Below are positions 1 through 7,528 of a DNA stretch of 64,000 nucleotides, one piece after another; the stretch's first letter is position 1, and each line of letters begins with the position of its first letter. The notes under the pieces are model-generated. The model had not been told where the DNA came from. It did no database searches and saw only the letters and a program-made list of their open reading frames with translations. Origin of the DNA: Luteipulveratus mongoliensis (GTDB taxonomy: Bacteria > Actinomycetota > Actinomycetes > Actinomycetales > Dermatophilaceae); contig NZ_CP011112.1 in NCBI RefSeq assembly GCF_001190945.1, positions 2,108,001 to 2,172,000 on the forward strand, read 5' to 3'. A program made the position numbers and the translations under genes.

Positions 1-582
1 GATCAGCGCCCACAGACGGCCCTTGACCTTGGCCCAGGCGCCGCCGATGGACATGCGACGGCCCAGCACCGCATCCGCGAGCACGACGGTGAGCATGCCG
101 GTCAGCGCAATGCCGCCGATGGCTTGCAGCACCGACGAGCCCTGCTGGCTCGTAAGGGTCATCGCCTCGCGGACGCCCTCGTTGTCACCGGGGTCGACCT
201 GGTTGAGCCCGAGCACCAGCGCGATCGCCGGCAGCGTGAAGATCAGGGACACCAGGAACGCCAGGCCCAGAGTCGCGCCCGGGTTGCCCCGCATCGTGCG
301 GACCGATCCCTCGAAGATGTCGCCGAGGGAGAGCGCGCGCAGCGGGATCACACCTGGCTTGGCGGCCATGGGCGTCCACCCGCCGACGGGCGGCCCGGCG
401 TAGGGCTGGCCCTGGTTGTACTGCGGGCTGCCGTAGGACTGACCGCTCTGGCCCGGCGGAGGCGGGAAGCCAGGACCAGGGGGCGGGGCGCCGTACGACG
501 GCTGCTGGCTCGGGTCGTACGTCGGCTGACTCTGCCCGGTCGGCTCAGGATCGCCCGACGGGCTGGTCCAGTCGTTGGTCAC
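1..582 (-). CDS. Proline-rich membrane protein (3' part outside window)
   Basis: The first 194 codons are visible, read leftward from a GTG at 580-582 and open to the window edge. A GGGGGA Shine-Dalgarno-like stretch lies 6 nt upstream. Residues 1-65 are low complexity, rich in Pro, Gly, Gln and Tyr, as in cytoplasmic tails of many actinobacterial membrane proteins. From about residue 75 the sequence turns hydrophobic (LGLAFLVSLIFTLPAIALVL, then ALTGMLTVVLADAVLG). This layout resembles actinobacterial proteins with a glycerophosphoryl-diester-phosphodiesterase membrane domain, where the segment ALSLGDIFEGSVRTMRGNP precedes the first helix. Family membership is inferred from pattern, the C-terminus is unseen and no catalytic role is claimed. 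It is the last visible gene of the leftward deoC block. Confidence 0.65.
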   Translation of the reverse strand, partial: MTNDWTSPSGDPEPTGQSQPTYDPSQQPSYGAPPPGPGFPPPPGQSGQSYGSPQYNQGQPYAGPPVGGWTPMAAKPGVIPLRALSLGDIFEGSVRTMRGNPGATLGLAFLVSLIFTLPAIALVLGLNQVDPGDNEGVREAMTLTSQQGSSVLQAIGGIALTGMLTVVLADAVLGRRMSIGGAWAKVKGRLWALI

Positions 583-621
583 GGCGTCCCCCACGTCAGC
601 TGGCTCGGTCTGTCGATGACC

Positions 622-1239
622 CTAGCTGTTGATCCCGGCGCACCGCCGAGCGTCCGCCTCGGCCTGTGGAGGAGTCATCGGGCGGGCGCCGAGCGCGGCC
701 TGCTCGGTGATGATTCGTGGCTCGGCGCCACACAGCCGCAGACCGCGGCGCAGCAGCACGAGCGGCGGCTTGCGGTGCTCGGCCAGGTCGCGCAGGAATC
801 GTCGCGCGAAGGTGAGCCAGCGGTTCTGTCGGATGCAGTACGCCGCGCCCAGGAGTCCTCGTTCGCGCAGCGGGGCGGCAGCGTGCGCCGCGAAGATGCC
901 CTCGGCCACGATGACCGGCGCATCATGGGCGCTGACGGTGGCGCGCCCGGTCACCCGCGACGTCGAGATGTCATAGATCGGCACGTCGACCGAGCCGGTG
1001 CGGCACAGCCCGTCCAGCGCATCGACGGCGCTGTCGAGGTCGAAGGAGTCGAGGTGGTCCCAGTCGGGCAGCCCCTTCTCGATCATGGGCAGGCTCGGGT
1101 CGTGGCCGTCCTTGTAGAAGTCGTCCAGCCGGACGACGGGCCACCCATGCTGGTCGGACAGTCGCCGGGCCAGCCGAGTCTTGCCCGCACCGCTGGGGCC
1201 CGACAGCAGAATGACCTGCCGGGCGGGTCGCTCGGTCAC
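622..1239 (-). CDS. Uridine kinase-like P-loop kinase
   Basis: This 205-aa protein is a small nucleoside/nucleotide kinase of the uridine kinase/phosphoribulokinase P-loop class. The Walker A motif GPSGAGKT sits at residues 14-21, followed by VVRLDDFYKDGHDPSLP, where the LDDFY Asp pair matches the substrate and catalytic region of uridine kinases. IVAEGIF near residue 110 fits the Walker B-like strand. It starts at GTG with AAAGG about 8 nt upstream. It follows deoC and two aldehyde-dehydrogenase genes on the same strand, so a role in nucleoside salvage (phosphorylating uridine or cytidine) is likely. It is shorter than many Udk proteins and the substrate is not proven by sequence. Confidence 0.8.
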   Translation of the reverse strand: MTERPARQVILLSGPSGAGKTRLARRLSDQHGWPVVRLDDFYKDGHDPSLPMIEKGLPDWDHLDSFDLDSAVDALDGLCRTGSVDVPIYDISTSRVTGRATVSAHDAPVIVAEGIFAAHAAAPLRERGLLGAAYCIRQNRWLTFARRFLRDLAEHRKPPLVLLRRGLRLCGAEPRIITEQAALGARPMTPPQAEADARRCAGINS

Positions 1240-1293
1240 TCAGCGGCCTTTGGGCGTGAGAAGGCCGATGGATGTCTTCGCGAGCTCAGCCAT

Positions 1294-2184
1294 TCATCGA
1301 CCCTTGGGGTGCCAGACCGTCTTGGTCTCGAGGTAGGCCCGGATGCGGGAGAGGTCGGGCTGCTCGGTCCAGTCGGGCTCGACGGCGTCGCCACCAGTGC
1401 CGACCGGGCGCAGCACGCGCTTGAGGTTGTCGGCGGCCTTGACCTCGAGGTCGGCCCAGTCGACGTCGGTCGCATCGGCGGCGCCCGTGAGGTCGATCGC
1501 GTTGACGTCACGGTGCGACGCCAGCCAGGGGGCCAGTTCAGCGGTGCGGCCGGAGATGAGGTTGATGACGCCACCGGGGACGTCCGAGGTCGCGAGCACC
1601 TCACCGAGCGAGATGGCCGGCAGTGGCCGTTGCTCGCTGGTGAGCACGACCACGGTGTTGCCCGTGACCACCGCGGGCGCGATCACGGATACGAGCCCGA
1701 GCAGCGAGCTGCCTTGCGGCGCAAGGATTCCCACGACTCCGGTCGGCTCGGGTGCGGAGATGTCGAAGTAGGGGCCGGCAACCGGGTTGAGGCCGCCCAG
1801 CACTTGGGCGACCTTGTCCGACCACCCGGCGTACCAGAGCCATCGGTCGATCGCCTGGTCGACGACAGCACTCGCGCGCGGCTTGGTCAGACCCTCACTG
1901 GCGGCCACCTCGGCGATGAACTGGTCGCGCCGGCCCTCGAGCACCTCACCGACGCGATAGAGCACCTGGCCACGGTTGTACGCCGTCGCCGTCGCCCAAC
2001 CGCCTTGTGCCGCACGGGCTTTCACGACCGCGTCGCGCACGTCCTTGCGGGAGCCCATGGCCGCGTTGGCGAGGAAGGTGCCCTTGGCGTCGACGATCTC
2101 GTAGGACCGCCCGGACTCGCTGCGCGGGAACGCGCCGCCGACGTAGAGCTTGTAGGTCTTGCGAACGTCCAGTCGGGGGCTCAT
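1294..2184 (-). CDS. Non-catalytic aldehyde dehydrogenase-like protein
   Basis: This 296-aa protein aligns with the N-terminal NAD-binding half of aldehyde dehydrogenases (LYVGGAFPRSESGRSYEIVD near residue 12; PTGVVGILAPQGSSLLGLVS near 140; AVVTGNTVVVL after it). It lacks the ELGG catalytic Glu segment and contains no cysteine at all, so it cannot carry the thiol nucleophile. It ends where the catalytic domain should begin. The ATG at 2182-2184 overlaps the stop of the upstream full-length ALDH in an ATGA, which gives translational coupling. A catalytic ALDH plus a truncated pseudo-ALDH recalls the two-domain ALDH16 family, here as separate chains. It is probably a structural or regulatory partner of the 485-aa enzyme. 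Confidence 0.8.
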   Translation of the reverse strand: MSPRLDVRKTYKLYVGGAFPRSESGRSYEIVDAKGTFLANAAMGSRKDVRDAVVKARAAQGGWATATAYNRGQVLYRVGEVLEGRRDQFIAEVAASEGLTKPRASAVVDQAIDRWLWYAGWSDKVAQVLGGLNPVAGPYFDISAPEPTGVVGILAPQGSSLLGLVSVIAPAVVTGNTVVVLTSEQRPLPAISLGEVLATSDVPGGVINLISGRTAELAPWLASHRDVNAIDLTGAADATDVDWADLEVKAADNLKRVLRPVGTGGDAVEPDWTEQPDLSRIRAYLETKTVWHPKGR

Positions 2185-3638
2185 GCGTCTACTCCAGTCC
2201 GCAGGTAGGCCTCGAGGCCGTGCCGGCCACCTTCGCGGCCGTAGCCGCTCTCCTTGTAGCCACCGAACGGTGAGGTCGGATCGAAGCGGTTGAACGTGTT
2301 GGCCCACACCACACCGGCCTTGAGCTGGTCGGCCATCCAGAGGATGCGCGAGCCCTTCTCGGTCCAGATGCCGGCGGAGAGGCCGTACGGCGTGTTGTTG
2401 GCCTTGGCGACCGCCTCCTGCGGCGTGCGGAAGGTCAGCACCGACAGCACCGGGCCGAAGATCTCCTCGGTGGCCACGCGGTGCGTCTGCGACACATCGG
2501 TGAAAACCGTTGGGGCGAACCAGAACCCGCGAGCTGGCAGCTCACACGGAACGGTCCAGCGCGTCGCACCCTCGGCCTCGCCGGCATCGACCAGCTCGGT
2601 GATGCGCTGCAGCTGGGCCTTGGAGTTGATGGCGCCGACGTCGGTGTTCTTGTCGAGCGGGTCGCCGACGCGCAGAGTCTTCATGCGGCGCTCGAGGCGG
2701 CGGACGACCTCATCGGCGACGGATTCCTGCACCAGCAAACGAGATCCGGCGCAGCACACGTGGCCCTGGTTGAAGAAGATGCCGTTGACGATGCCCTCGA
2801 CGGCCTGGTCGATGGCGGCGTCCTCGAAGACGATGTTGGCGGCCTTGCCACCGAGCTCGAGCGTGGCGCGCTTGCGAGTGCCGGCGATCGAGCGGGCGAT
2901 CGCCTTGCCGACATCGGTCGAGCCGGTGAAGGCGATCTTGTCGACGTCGGGATGCTCGACCAGCGCCTGGCCGGTGGCGCCCGCGCCGGTCACGATGTTG
3001 ACGACACCCGGCGGCAGATCGGCCTGCTGACAGATCTCGGCGAACAGCAGCGCGGTCAGGGGCGTGGTCTCGGCCGGCTTGAGCACGACGGTGTTGCCGG
3101 TCGCCAGGGCGGGCGCGATCTTCCAGGCCAGCATCAGCAGCGGGAAGTTCCACGGGATGACCTGCCCGACGACACCCAACGGACGAGGGGGCGGCGACCC
3201 CGCCGGCGAGAGGCCGGCGTACTCCAGCTTGTCGGCCCAACCCGCGTGGTAGAAGAAGTGCGCCGCGGCGGTCGGGACGTCGACGTCGCGCGACTCCTTG
3301 ATCGGCTTACCGTTGTCGAGGCTCTCCAGCACGGCCAGCTCGCGAGCGCGCTCCTGCATGATGCGCGCGATGCGGAAGACGTACTTGCCGCGCTCGGCAC
3401 CCGACATCCGGGACCAGACCCGGGTGTAGGCCGTCCGCGCGGCCTTGACGGCCTTGTCGACGTCGTCGGCGCTCGCCTCGGAGACGTCGGCGAGCTTTTC
3501 TTCGGTGGCCGGGTTGATCGTCTTGAAGGAGCTGCCCGTCCCATCGACGAACTCGCCGTTGATGAACAGGCCGTACGACGACTGCAGGTCCACGATGGCC
3601 CGCGACTCAGGTGCGGGGGCGTACTCGAACTTCGACAT
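2181..3638 (-). CDS. NAD(P)-dependent aldehyde dehydrogenase
   Basis: This 485-aa protein is a complete ALDH that would oxidise an aldehyde to the acid. It has the substrate-channel motif VIPWNFPLLM (about 160-169), cofactor segments GNTVVLKPAE (181-190) and FTGSTDVGK (237-245), the catalytic base Glu261 in ELGGK and the nucleophile Cys295 in FFNQGHVCCAGSR. C-terminal EEIFGPVLSV and SPFGGYKESGYGREGG motifs are intact. It lies 9 nt after deoC and overlaps the next gene by 4 nt. DeoC makes acetaldehyde from deoxyribose 5-phosphate, so disposal of acetaldehyde or a related aldehyde is the likely job. The paired pseudo-ALDH suggests an ALDH16-type complex. Confidence 0.93.
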   Translation of the reverse strand: MSKFEYAPAPESRAIVDLQSSYGLFINGEFVDGTGSSFKTINPATEEKLADVSEASADDVDKAVKAARTAYTRVWSRMSGAERGKYVFRIARIMQERARELAVLESLDNGKPIKESRDVDVPTAAAHFFYHAGWADKLEYAGLSPAGSPPPRPLGVVGQVIPWNFPLLMLAWKIAPALATGNTVVLKPAETTPLTALLFAEICQQADLPPGVVNIVTGAGATGQALVEHPDVDKIAFTGSTDVGKAIARSIAGTRKRATLELGGKAANIVFEDAAIDQAVEGIVNGIFFNQGHVCCAGSRLLVQESVADEVVRRLERRMKTLRVGDPLDKNTDVGAINSKAQLQRITELVDAGEAEGATRWTVPCELPARGFWFAPTVFTDVSQTHRVATEEIFGPVLSVLTFRTPQEAVAKANNTPYGLSAGIWTEKGSRILWMADQLKAGVVWANTFNRFDPTSPFGGYKESGYGREGGRHGLEAYLRTGVDA

Positions 3639-3647
3639 CTGAGGTCC

Positions 3648-4613
3648 TCAGTCGATCGTCACGTAGTCGGGGCCGGAGTAGGCGCCGGTGCTCAGCTTTT
3701 GGCGCTGCAGCTGCAGGTCGTTGAGCAGGCTGGAGGCACCGAAGCGGAACCACTCGGGCGTCAGCCAGTCCTCGCCGGCGATCTCGTTGACCGTCACGAG
3801 GTACTTGATCGCGTCCTTGCTCGTCCGGATGCCACCGGCGGGCTTGACGCCCACCATCTCGCCGGTCTGCTCACGCCAGTCGCGTACGGCCTCGAGCATG
3901 ATCAGCGTGACCGGCAGCGTGGCCGCGGGCTGGATCTTGCCGGTCGAGGTCTTGATGAAGTCGGCGCCCGCGAGCATCGCCAACCAGGACGCGCGGCGGA
4001 CGTTGTCGTAGGTGACCAGCTCGCCGGTCTCGAGGATGACCTTGAGATGCGCTTCGCCGCAGGCTTCCTTGATGGCGACGATCTGGTCGAAGACCGTGCG
4101 GTACTGACCCGACAGGAAGGCGCCTCGGTCGATCACCATGTCGATCTCGTCGGCACCGGCCTTGACGGCGTCCTTGGTGTCGGCGAGCTTGACCGGCATG
4201 CTCGCGCGGCCGGACGGGAACGCCGTCGCGACGGCGGCGACGTGAATGCTGGTGCCCTTGAGGGCGTCCTTGGCGATCTCGACCATGTCGTTGTAGACGC
4301 AGACCGCCGCAACGTGCGGTGTGGTCGGGTCGAGTGGGTCAGGGGTGGCGGCCTTGGCGCACAGCGAGCGGACCTTGCCCTCGGTGTCCGAACCTTCGAG
4401 GGTCGTCAGGTCGATCATGCCGATGGCGGTGTCGATCGCCCAGGCCTTGGCGGTCGTTTTGATGGATCGGGTGCTCAGGGCTGCCGCCCGGCCGTCGCAG
4501 CCCACCTGGTCGACACCGGGCAGACCGTGCAGCCAGGTGGTCAGGGACGCGTTGGTCAGGGATGACACCCCGAGCAGGTCCCGCGCCCGCGACGTTGCAG
4601 TGGATGCGCTCAC
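3648..4613 (-). CDS. deoC: Deoxyribose-phosphate aldolase
   Basis: This 321-aa class I aldolase cleaves 2-deoxyribose 5-phosphate to glyceraldehyde 3-phosphate and acetaldehyde, the last step of deoxynucleoside catabolism. The Schiff-base lysine is K221 in FIKTSTGK and the second active-site lysine is K257 in GVKPAGGIR. The DEIDMVID segment (155-162) supplies the catalytic Asp. It is longer than E. coli DeoC because of an N-terminal extension of about 50 residues, typical of actinobacterial and eukaryotic forms. The GTG start at 4611-4613 has no Shine-Dalgarno but a TAGGCT hexamer 6 nt upstream, suggesting a leaderless mRNA. It heads the leftward operon. Confidence 0.95.
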   Translation of the reverse strand: MSASTATSRARDLLGVSSLTNASLTTWLHGLPGVDQVGCDGRAAALSTRSIKTTAKAWAIDTAIGMIDLTTLEGSDTEGKVRSLCAKAATPDPLDPTTPHVAAVCVYNDMVEIAKDALKGTSIHVAAVATAFPSGRASMPVKLADTKDAVKAGADEIDMVIDRGAFLSGQYRTVFDQIVAIKEACGEAHLKVILETGELVTYDNVRRASWLAMLAGADFIKTSTGKIQPAATLPVTLIMLEAVRDWREQTGEMVGVKPAGGIRTSKDAIKYLVTVNEIAGEDWLTPEWFRFGASSLLNDLQLQRQKLSTGAYSGPDYVTID

Positions 4614-4619
4614 CAGGGC

Positions 4620-4625
4620 AGCCTA
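4620..4625 (-). promoter_or_regulatory. -10 element of deoC, probably leaderless
   Basis: Read on the minus strand the hexamer is TAGGCT (TANNNT), followed by 6 nt and the deoC GTG. This places transcription initiation at or next to the start codon. The only alternative, a Shine-Dalgarno, is absent. Confidence 0.6.
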
Positions 4626-4630
4626 TCCGC

Positions 4631-5334
4631 ATGTCAGCCACCCCGAGTCCAGCCCAGAACGAGCCCAAGAAGGTCTTCAGACAGCGCACAGCGCTGGTGT
4701 CGGGCGGCTTCTTGCTGCTGGTCCTGGCCATCGTGATCGTGTTGACCCTGCTCGGGGACACCGAGAAGACCAAGTCGGTGATGTGGTGCGTCGCGATCGG
4801 GCTGCTCGTCTGGGTGGCGTTGCTGCGGCCCTCGGTCGTGATGTGGCGTTGCTGCGGCCCTCGGTCGTGATGCGGGCGTCTGGCCTCCGCATCCACAACC
4901 TGGTCCGCGACGTTGAGATGCCCTGGCCCCATGTCGACGTCGTCGAAAGCCGTTGGAACCTCAAGGTATTCACGCCGGATGACAAGGGCTACTCCGCCTG
5001 GGCCATCTCCACGCAGCGGCCCCGTCGCTCCGGCGGTGGTGCGGGAGGTCCGCTCGGCGCTCTTGGTGCTCTCGGCACAGCGGGCGCAGATCGTCTCACC
5101 GGTGCACGAGGGGAGAGCACGGACGATGCGGTCAAGATCAGCCGGGTCGAGCGGCCCGGCTCGGCCGGTGACGTCGCCGACCAGGTCAAGGCGGCCCGTG
5201 AGGAGTACGACAAGGCGGTCAGCAGCGGCGCGATCGAGGCGCAGACCGGACCGGTCGTCGTACGCCCCGCGCCCCTGGCTGTGGGCGCCGTCGCCGTGGC
5301 CGTCGTCCTGATCCTCATCGCGCTGTTCGCCTGA
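4631..5334 (+). pseudogene. PH-domain membrane protein, frameshifted by a 29-bp duplication
   Basis: Read from ATG 4631 the protein has a hydrophilic start, a hydrophobic hairpin (ALVSGGFLLLVLAIVIVLTL then VMWCVAIGLLVWVALL) and begins a bacterial PH-like domain at LLRPSVVM. It then reads a duplicated segment out of frame and stops at 4870 after 79 codons. Removing one 29-nt copy restores RASGLRIHNLVRDVEMPW and the rest of the domain (WNLKVFTPDDKGYSAWAIS), a linker and a C-terminal transmembrane helix (AVGAVAVAVVLILIALFA) ending at 5334. The expected intact length is about 224 aa, as in small actinobacterial PH-domain membrane proteins. It is divergent from deoC, 17 nt apart. Either the gene is truly inactivated or the repeat is a sequencing artefact. 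Confidence 0.85.
4815..4872 (+). repeat. 29-bp perfect tandem duplication
   Basis: Positions 4815-4843 and 4844-4872 are identical 29-nt copies. Since 29 is not a multiple of three, the second copy shifts the reading frame of the PH-domain gene. Deleting either copy gives a continuous protein. Confidence 0.97.
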
Positions 5335-5350
5335 CCCTCCCCTCCCCTTC

Positions 5351-5470
5351 CCGGCGAAAGCTGCTGCCGGGCACACGTATGCGTGTGCGGGTCACCAACT
5401 TTTGCCGGGGTGCGGCGAAAGTTGGTGTCTGGCACAGGTATTCGTGTGCGGATGACCAACCTCTGCCGCG
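5351..5470. repeat. Palindromic repeat pair A (units A1 and A2)
   Basis: Two units of about 59 nt lie head to tail (5351-5409 and 5413-5470) with a 61-nt period. Each unit has outer arms near CGGCGAAAGTTG and CAACTTTTGCCG, which are inverted complements with about one mismatch, and inner arms GCACA and TGTGC. Each could form a two-level hairpin. The same pair with the same period recurs at 6495-6614, on the far side of the gene between them. Unit A2 is the most diverged copy. Confidence 0.9.
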
Positions 5471-5524
5471 GGGCTGTGGACAACGCACGCTGCCCTCCGT
5501 CACGATCTGTCACGGTCAGGGCGC

Positions 5525-6436
5525 ATGACCCCATCGCTGCCGTTCGAGGCACACATGCTCGTCACCGGTCGGTCGTTGCGCGACGTCTCGCAGGAGCCGC
5601 GCCGCGCACGGGACGAGAGTGGCGAGAAGCAATGGACGATGGTGCGGCACGGTGTATGTATCGCGACGCGCCACTGGGCTCAGCTCGGGCCGAACGATCG
5701 CTACCTGGCGTTCGTGCACGCCTCTGCGCTCATGGCACGGTCGGGGCCGCCGTTCCTCTCGCACCACTCCGCCGCTGCGATCTGGGGTCTGCCGATCGCG
5801 GACCCGTGGCCGCGCGCTGTCCATGTGCTCGTTCCAGACACGACCCGTGCAAGTCGGTCGGGACTGGTGATCCGTCGAGAGGACGAGGCTCAGGTGCACG
5901 TGGCGCATCGTGGCTTGCGCGTGACCCCACCGGCACGCACGGTGCTGGACATCACGCGCGAGGGCGGTCTGCTCAATGGTCTGGTCGCCGGTGACCACGC
6001 GTTGCGTGAGGGAGTCTGCACCCGAGATCAGCTCGTCGTAGAGCTTCGCCGGATTCCGTCGCACACCCCCGGCCTCAGCGACTGCCGAAACCTCGTGGAC
6101 ATCGTCGACCCCATGGCGGCGTCTCCCGGCGAGAGCTTGAGTCGCGGCCAGATGTTCTTGCTGCGGTTCCCACGCCCGCGGCTTCAGGTCGCACACCACG
6201 ACGGACGAGGACTGATCGGCAACGTCGACTTCGACTGGGACGGCGTCGTTGGCGAGTTCGACGGTCTGACCAAGTACGGGACCGAGTTCGCGCAGACACC
6301 GGAGGAGATGCAGGAGATCCTGGTCCGCGAGAAGCTTCGCGAGGACCGGCTCCGTGCACGCGGTCCGAAGGTCGCCCGCTGGCTGTGGGCAGATGCGTAC
6401 TCGGCCGCCGGGATGGCACGGTCACTCGAAGCCTAA
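5525..6436 (+). CDS. DUF559/Vsr-like nuclease-fold protein, AbiEi-related
   Basis: This 303-aa protein matches the pattern of actinobacterial proteins annotated as DUF559-domain or type IV toxin-antitoxin AbiEi-family. Residues 60-150 hold the conserved block FLSHHSAAAIWGLP and LRVTPPARTVLDI. The C-terminal part (about 230-300) has a PD-(D/E)XK-like core: VDFDWDGVVGEFDGLTKYG supplies D, ExDG and K, followed by REKLREDRLRARG. A Vsr-like endonuclease fold is inferred. No partner toxin gene lies next to it. It is flanked 54 nt upstream and 58 nt downstream by palindromic repeat pairs. A start at Met11 (5555) is possible because no strong Shine-Dalgarno precedes 5525. Function is unknown. Confidence 0.75.
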   Translation: MTPSLPFEAHMLVTGRSLRDVSQEPRRARDESGEKQWTMVRHGVCIATRHWAQLGPNDRYLAFVHASALMARSGPPFLSHHSAAAIWGLPIADPWPRAVHVLVPDTTRASRSGLVIRREDEAQVHVAHRGLRVTPPARTVLDITREGGLLNGLVAGDHALREGVCTRDQLVVELRRIPSHTPGLSDCRNLVDIVDPMAASPGESLSRGQMFLLRFPRPRLQVAHHDGRGLIGNVDFDWDGVVGEFDGLTKYGTEFAQTPEEMQEILVREKLREDRLRARGPKVARWLWADAYSAAGMARSLEA

Positions 6437-6494
6437 GGTCTGAGGCCGCTGCCGCGGCGCACCTGGGTGACCAGCCCGGGCGTACCCGCGTAGC

Positions 6495-6614
6495 CCGGCG
6501 AAAGTTGCTGCCGGGCACAGGAATGCGTGTGCGGGCGATCAAGTTTTGCCGGGGTGCGGCGAAAGTTGCTGCCGGGCACAGGAATGCGTGTGCAGGTCAC
6601 CAACTTTTGCCGGG
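6495..6614. repeat. Palindromic repeat pair B (units B1 and B2)
   Basis: Units 6495-6553 and 6557-6614 repeat the pair at 5351-5470 in the same orientation and with the same 61-nt period. Outer arms are CGGCGAAAGTTG and CAACTTTTGCCG, inner arms GCACA and TGTGC. B1 and B2 are nearly identical. Unit B2 ends 6 nt beyond the stop of the leftward gntR gene, so the hairpins may also end transcription. Confidence 0.9.
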
Positions 6615-6619
6615 AGAGG

Positions 6620-7357
6620 TCAGCGCTCGTCGATGGTGACGTCGATCGTGTAGGAGTCGGCGCGATAGATGTGGTCGCCGAACTCCACCGGGTTGCCGTC
6701 GGCGTCGAAGGCTGCGCGCGACATCGTCAGCACGGGGTCCGAGGCGCGCAGCCCGAGCCGGCGTCGCTCGGGCGCGGTCGGTCGTCGCGCGCCGATCGTC
6801 TGGTGGGCCACGACGGGCCGTACGCCGCGCGCCCGCAGCAGGGCGTACAACCCCTCGCCCTCGAGCTCGTCCTGGGTCACTTCGCCGAGGGTGGGCGGCA
6901 GCCAGTTGCGCAGCACGGCAAAGGGCTGCTCGCCGGCCAGCCGTAAGCGGGTGATGGCCACGAGCGAGGAGCCAGCCGGTACGCCGAGCGCCTGGGCCGC
7001 GCGCTCGTCAGTCGTCGTCCGCAGCTCGAGCACGCGGGTCGTCGGCGTCGCCCCGTCGCGGGCGAGGTCGTCGTACAGGCTCGTCAGCTCGGCACGGCGA
7101 TGGATCTGCCGGTTGGCGACGGTGGTGCCGAGCCCGCGCCGACGCAGCAGCAGCCCCTGCGCGACGAGCTCTTGGATGGCGCGTCGCACGGTCGGCCTGG
7201 ACAGGCCGAGCCGGGCGGCCAGCGCCAGCTCGTTCTCGAAGGCGTCGCCGGGCTGCAACCGACCCGAGGTGACCGCCTCGCGCAGCTGCTCGGCGAGCTG
7301 GTGGTAGAGCGGCACGGGGGAGGCGCGCTCCAGGGAAACAGGCACAGGCTCGACCAC
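6620..7357 (-). CDS. GntR/HutC-family regulator of the inositol genes
   Basis: This 245-aa protein has an N-terminal GntR winged helix (PLYHQLAEQLREAVTSGRLQPGD at about 16-38; LGLSRPTVRRAIQELVAQGLL at about 50-70) and a C-terminal UTRA effector domain (about 88-240, with LYALLRARG and DPVLTMSRAAFDADGNPVEF). It is transcribed away from the adjacent iol operon, so it is the likely repressor of inositol catabolism, analogous to the GntR-type IolR of corynebacteria, presumably responding to an inositol intermediate. The GTG start has TACGCT ending 6 nt upstream (7364-7369), pointing to a leaderless mRNA. A perfect inverted repeat at 7400-7415 in the shared intergenic region is the probable operator. 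Confidence 0.87.
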   Translation of the reverse strand: MVEPVPVSLERASPVPLYHQLAEQLREAVTSGRLQPGDAFENELALAARLGLSRPTVRRAIQELVAQGLLLRRRGLGTTVANRQIHRRAELTSLYDDLARDGATPTTRVLELRTTTDERAAQALGVPAGSSLVAITRLRLAGEQPFAVLRNWLPPTLGEVTQDELEGEGLYALLRARGVRPVVAHQTIGARRPTAPERRRLGLRASDPVLTMSRAAFDADGNPVEFGDHIYRADSYTIDVTIDER

Positions 7358-7399
7358 GGGAGCAGCGTAGCGGCCCGACGTCTGATTGAGCAGACAAGC

Positions 7400-7445
7400 A
7401 AATGTCAGGACATTTCTTGACAGACCCGGATGTGGGGGCGAGCCT
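7400..7445 (+). promoter_or_regulatory. iol operator and promoter
   Basis: AAATGTCAGGACATTT at 7400-7415 is a perfect inverted repeat (7-nt arms, 2-nt centre). Directly after it lies TTGACA (7417-7422), then 17 nt and GAGCCT (7440-7445), a plausible -35/-10 pair for iolG. The core TGTCAGGACA resembles, from memory, the corynebacterial IolR consensus. A GntR dimer here would block the promoter. Confidence 0.65.
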
Positions 7446-7528
7446 TGACGACGGTACGTCGATGGCTCGCTTGAGGCGTATCCACCAGTCTTCCCGCCAG
7501 TCTCGTTGCCACAGAACGGAATTCATCG

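Noticed and set aside
124-2208. A 694-codon open frame on the plus strand
   Set aside because: It lies antisense to the uridine kinase and ALDH genes, which have full family motifs; high GC leaves such shadow frames open.
2481-4565. A second 694-codon open frame on the plus strand
   Set aside because: Antisense to ALDH and deoC, with Arg/Gly/Asp-rich shadow composition and no family motif.
5351-6614. An insertion sequence bracketed by inverted repeats
   Set aside because: The flanking units are direct copies, there is no transposase and no clear target duplication; kept as palindromic repeats only.
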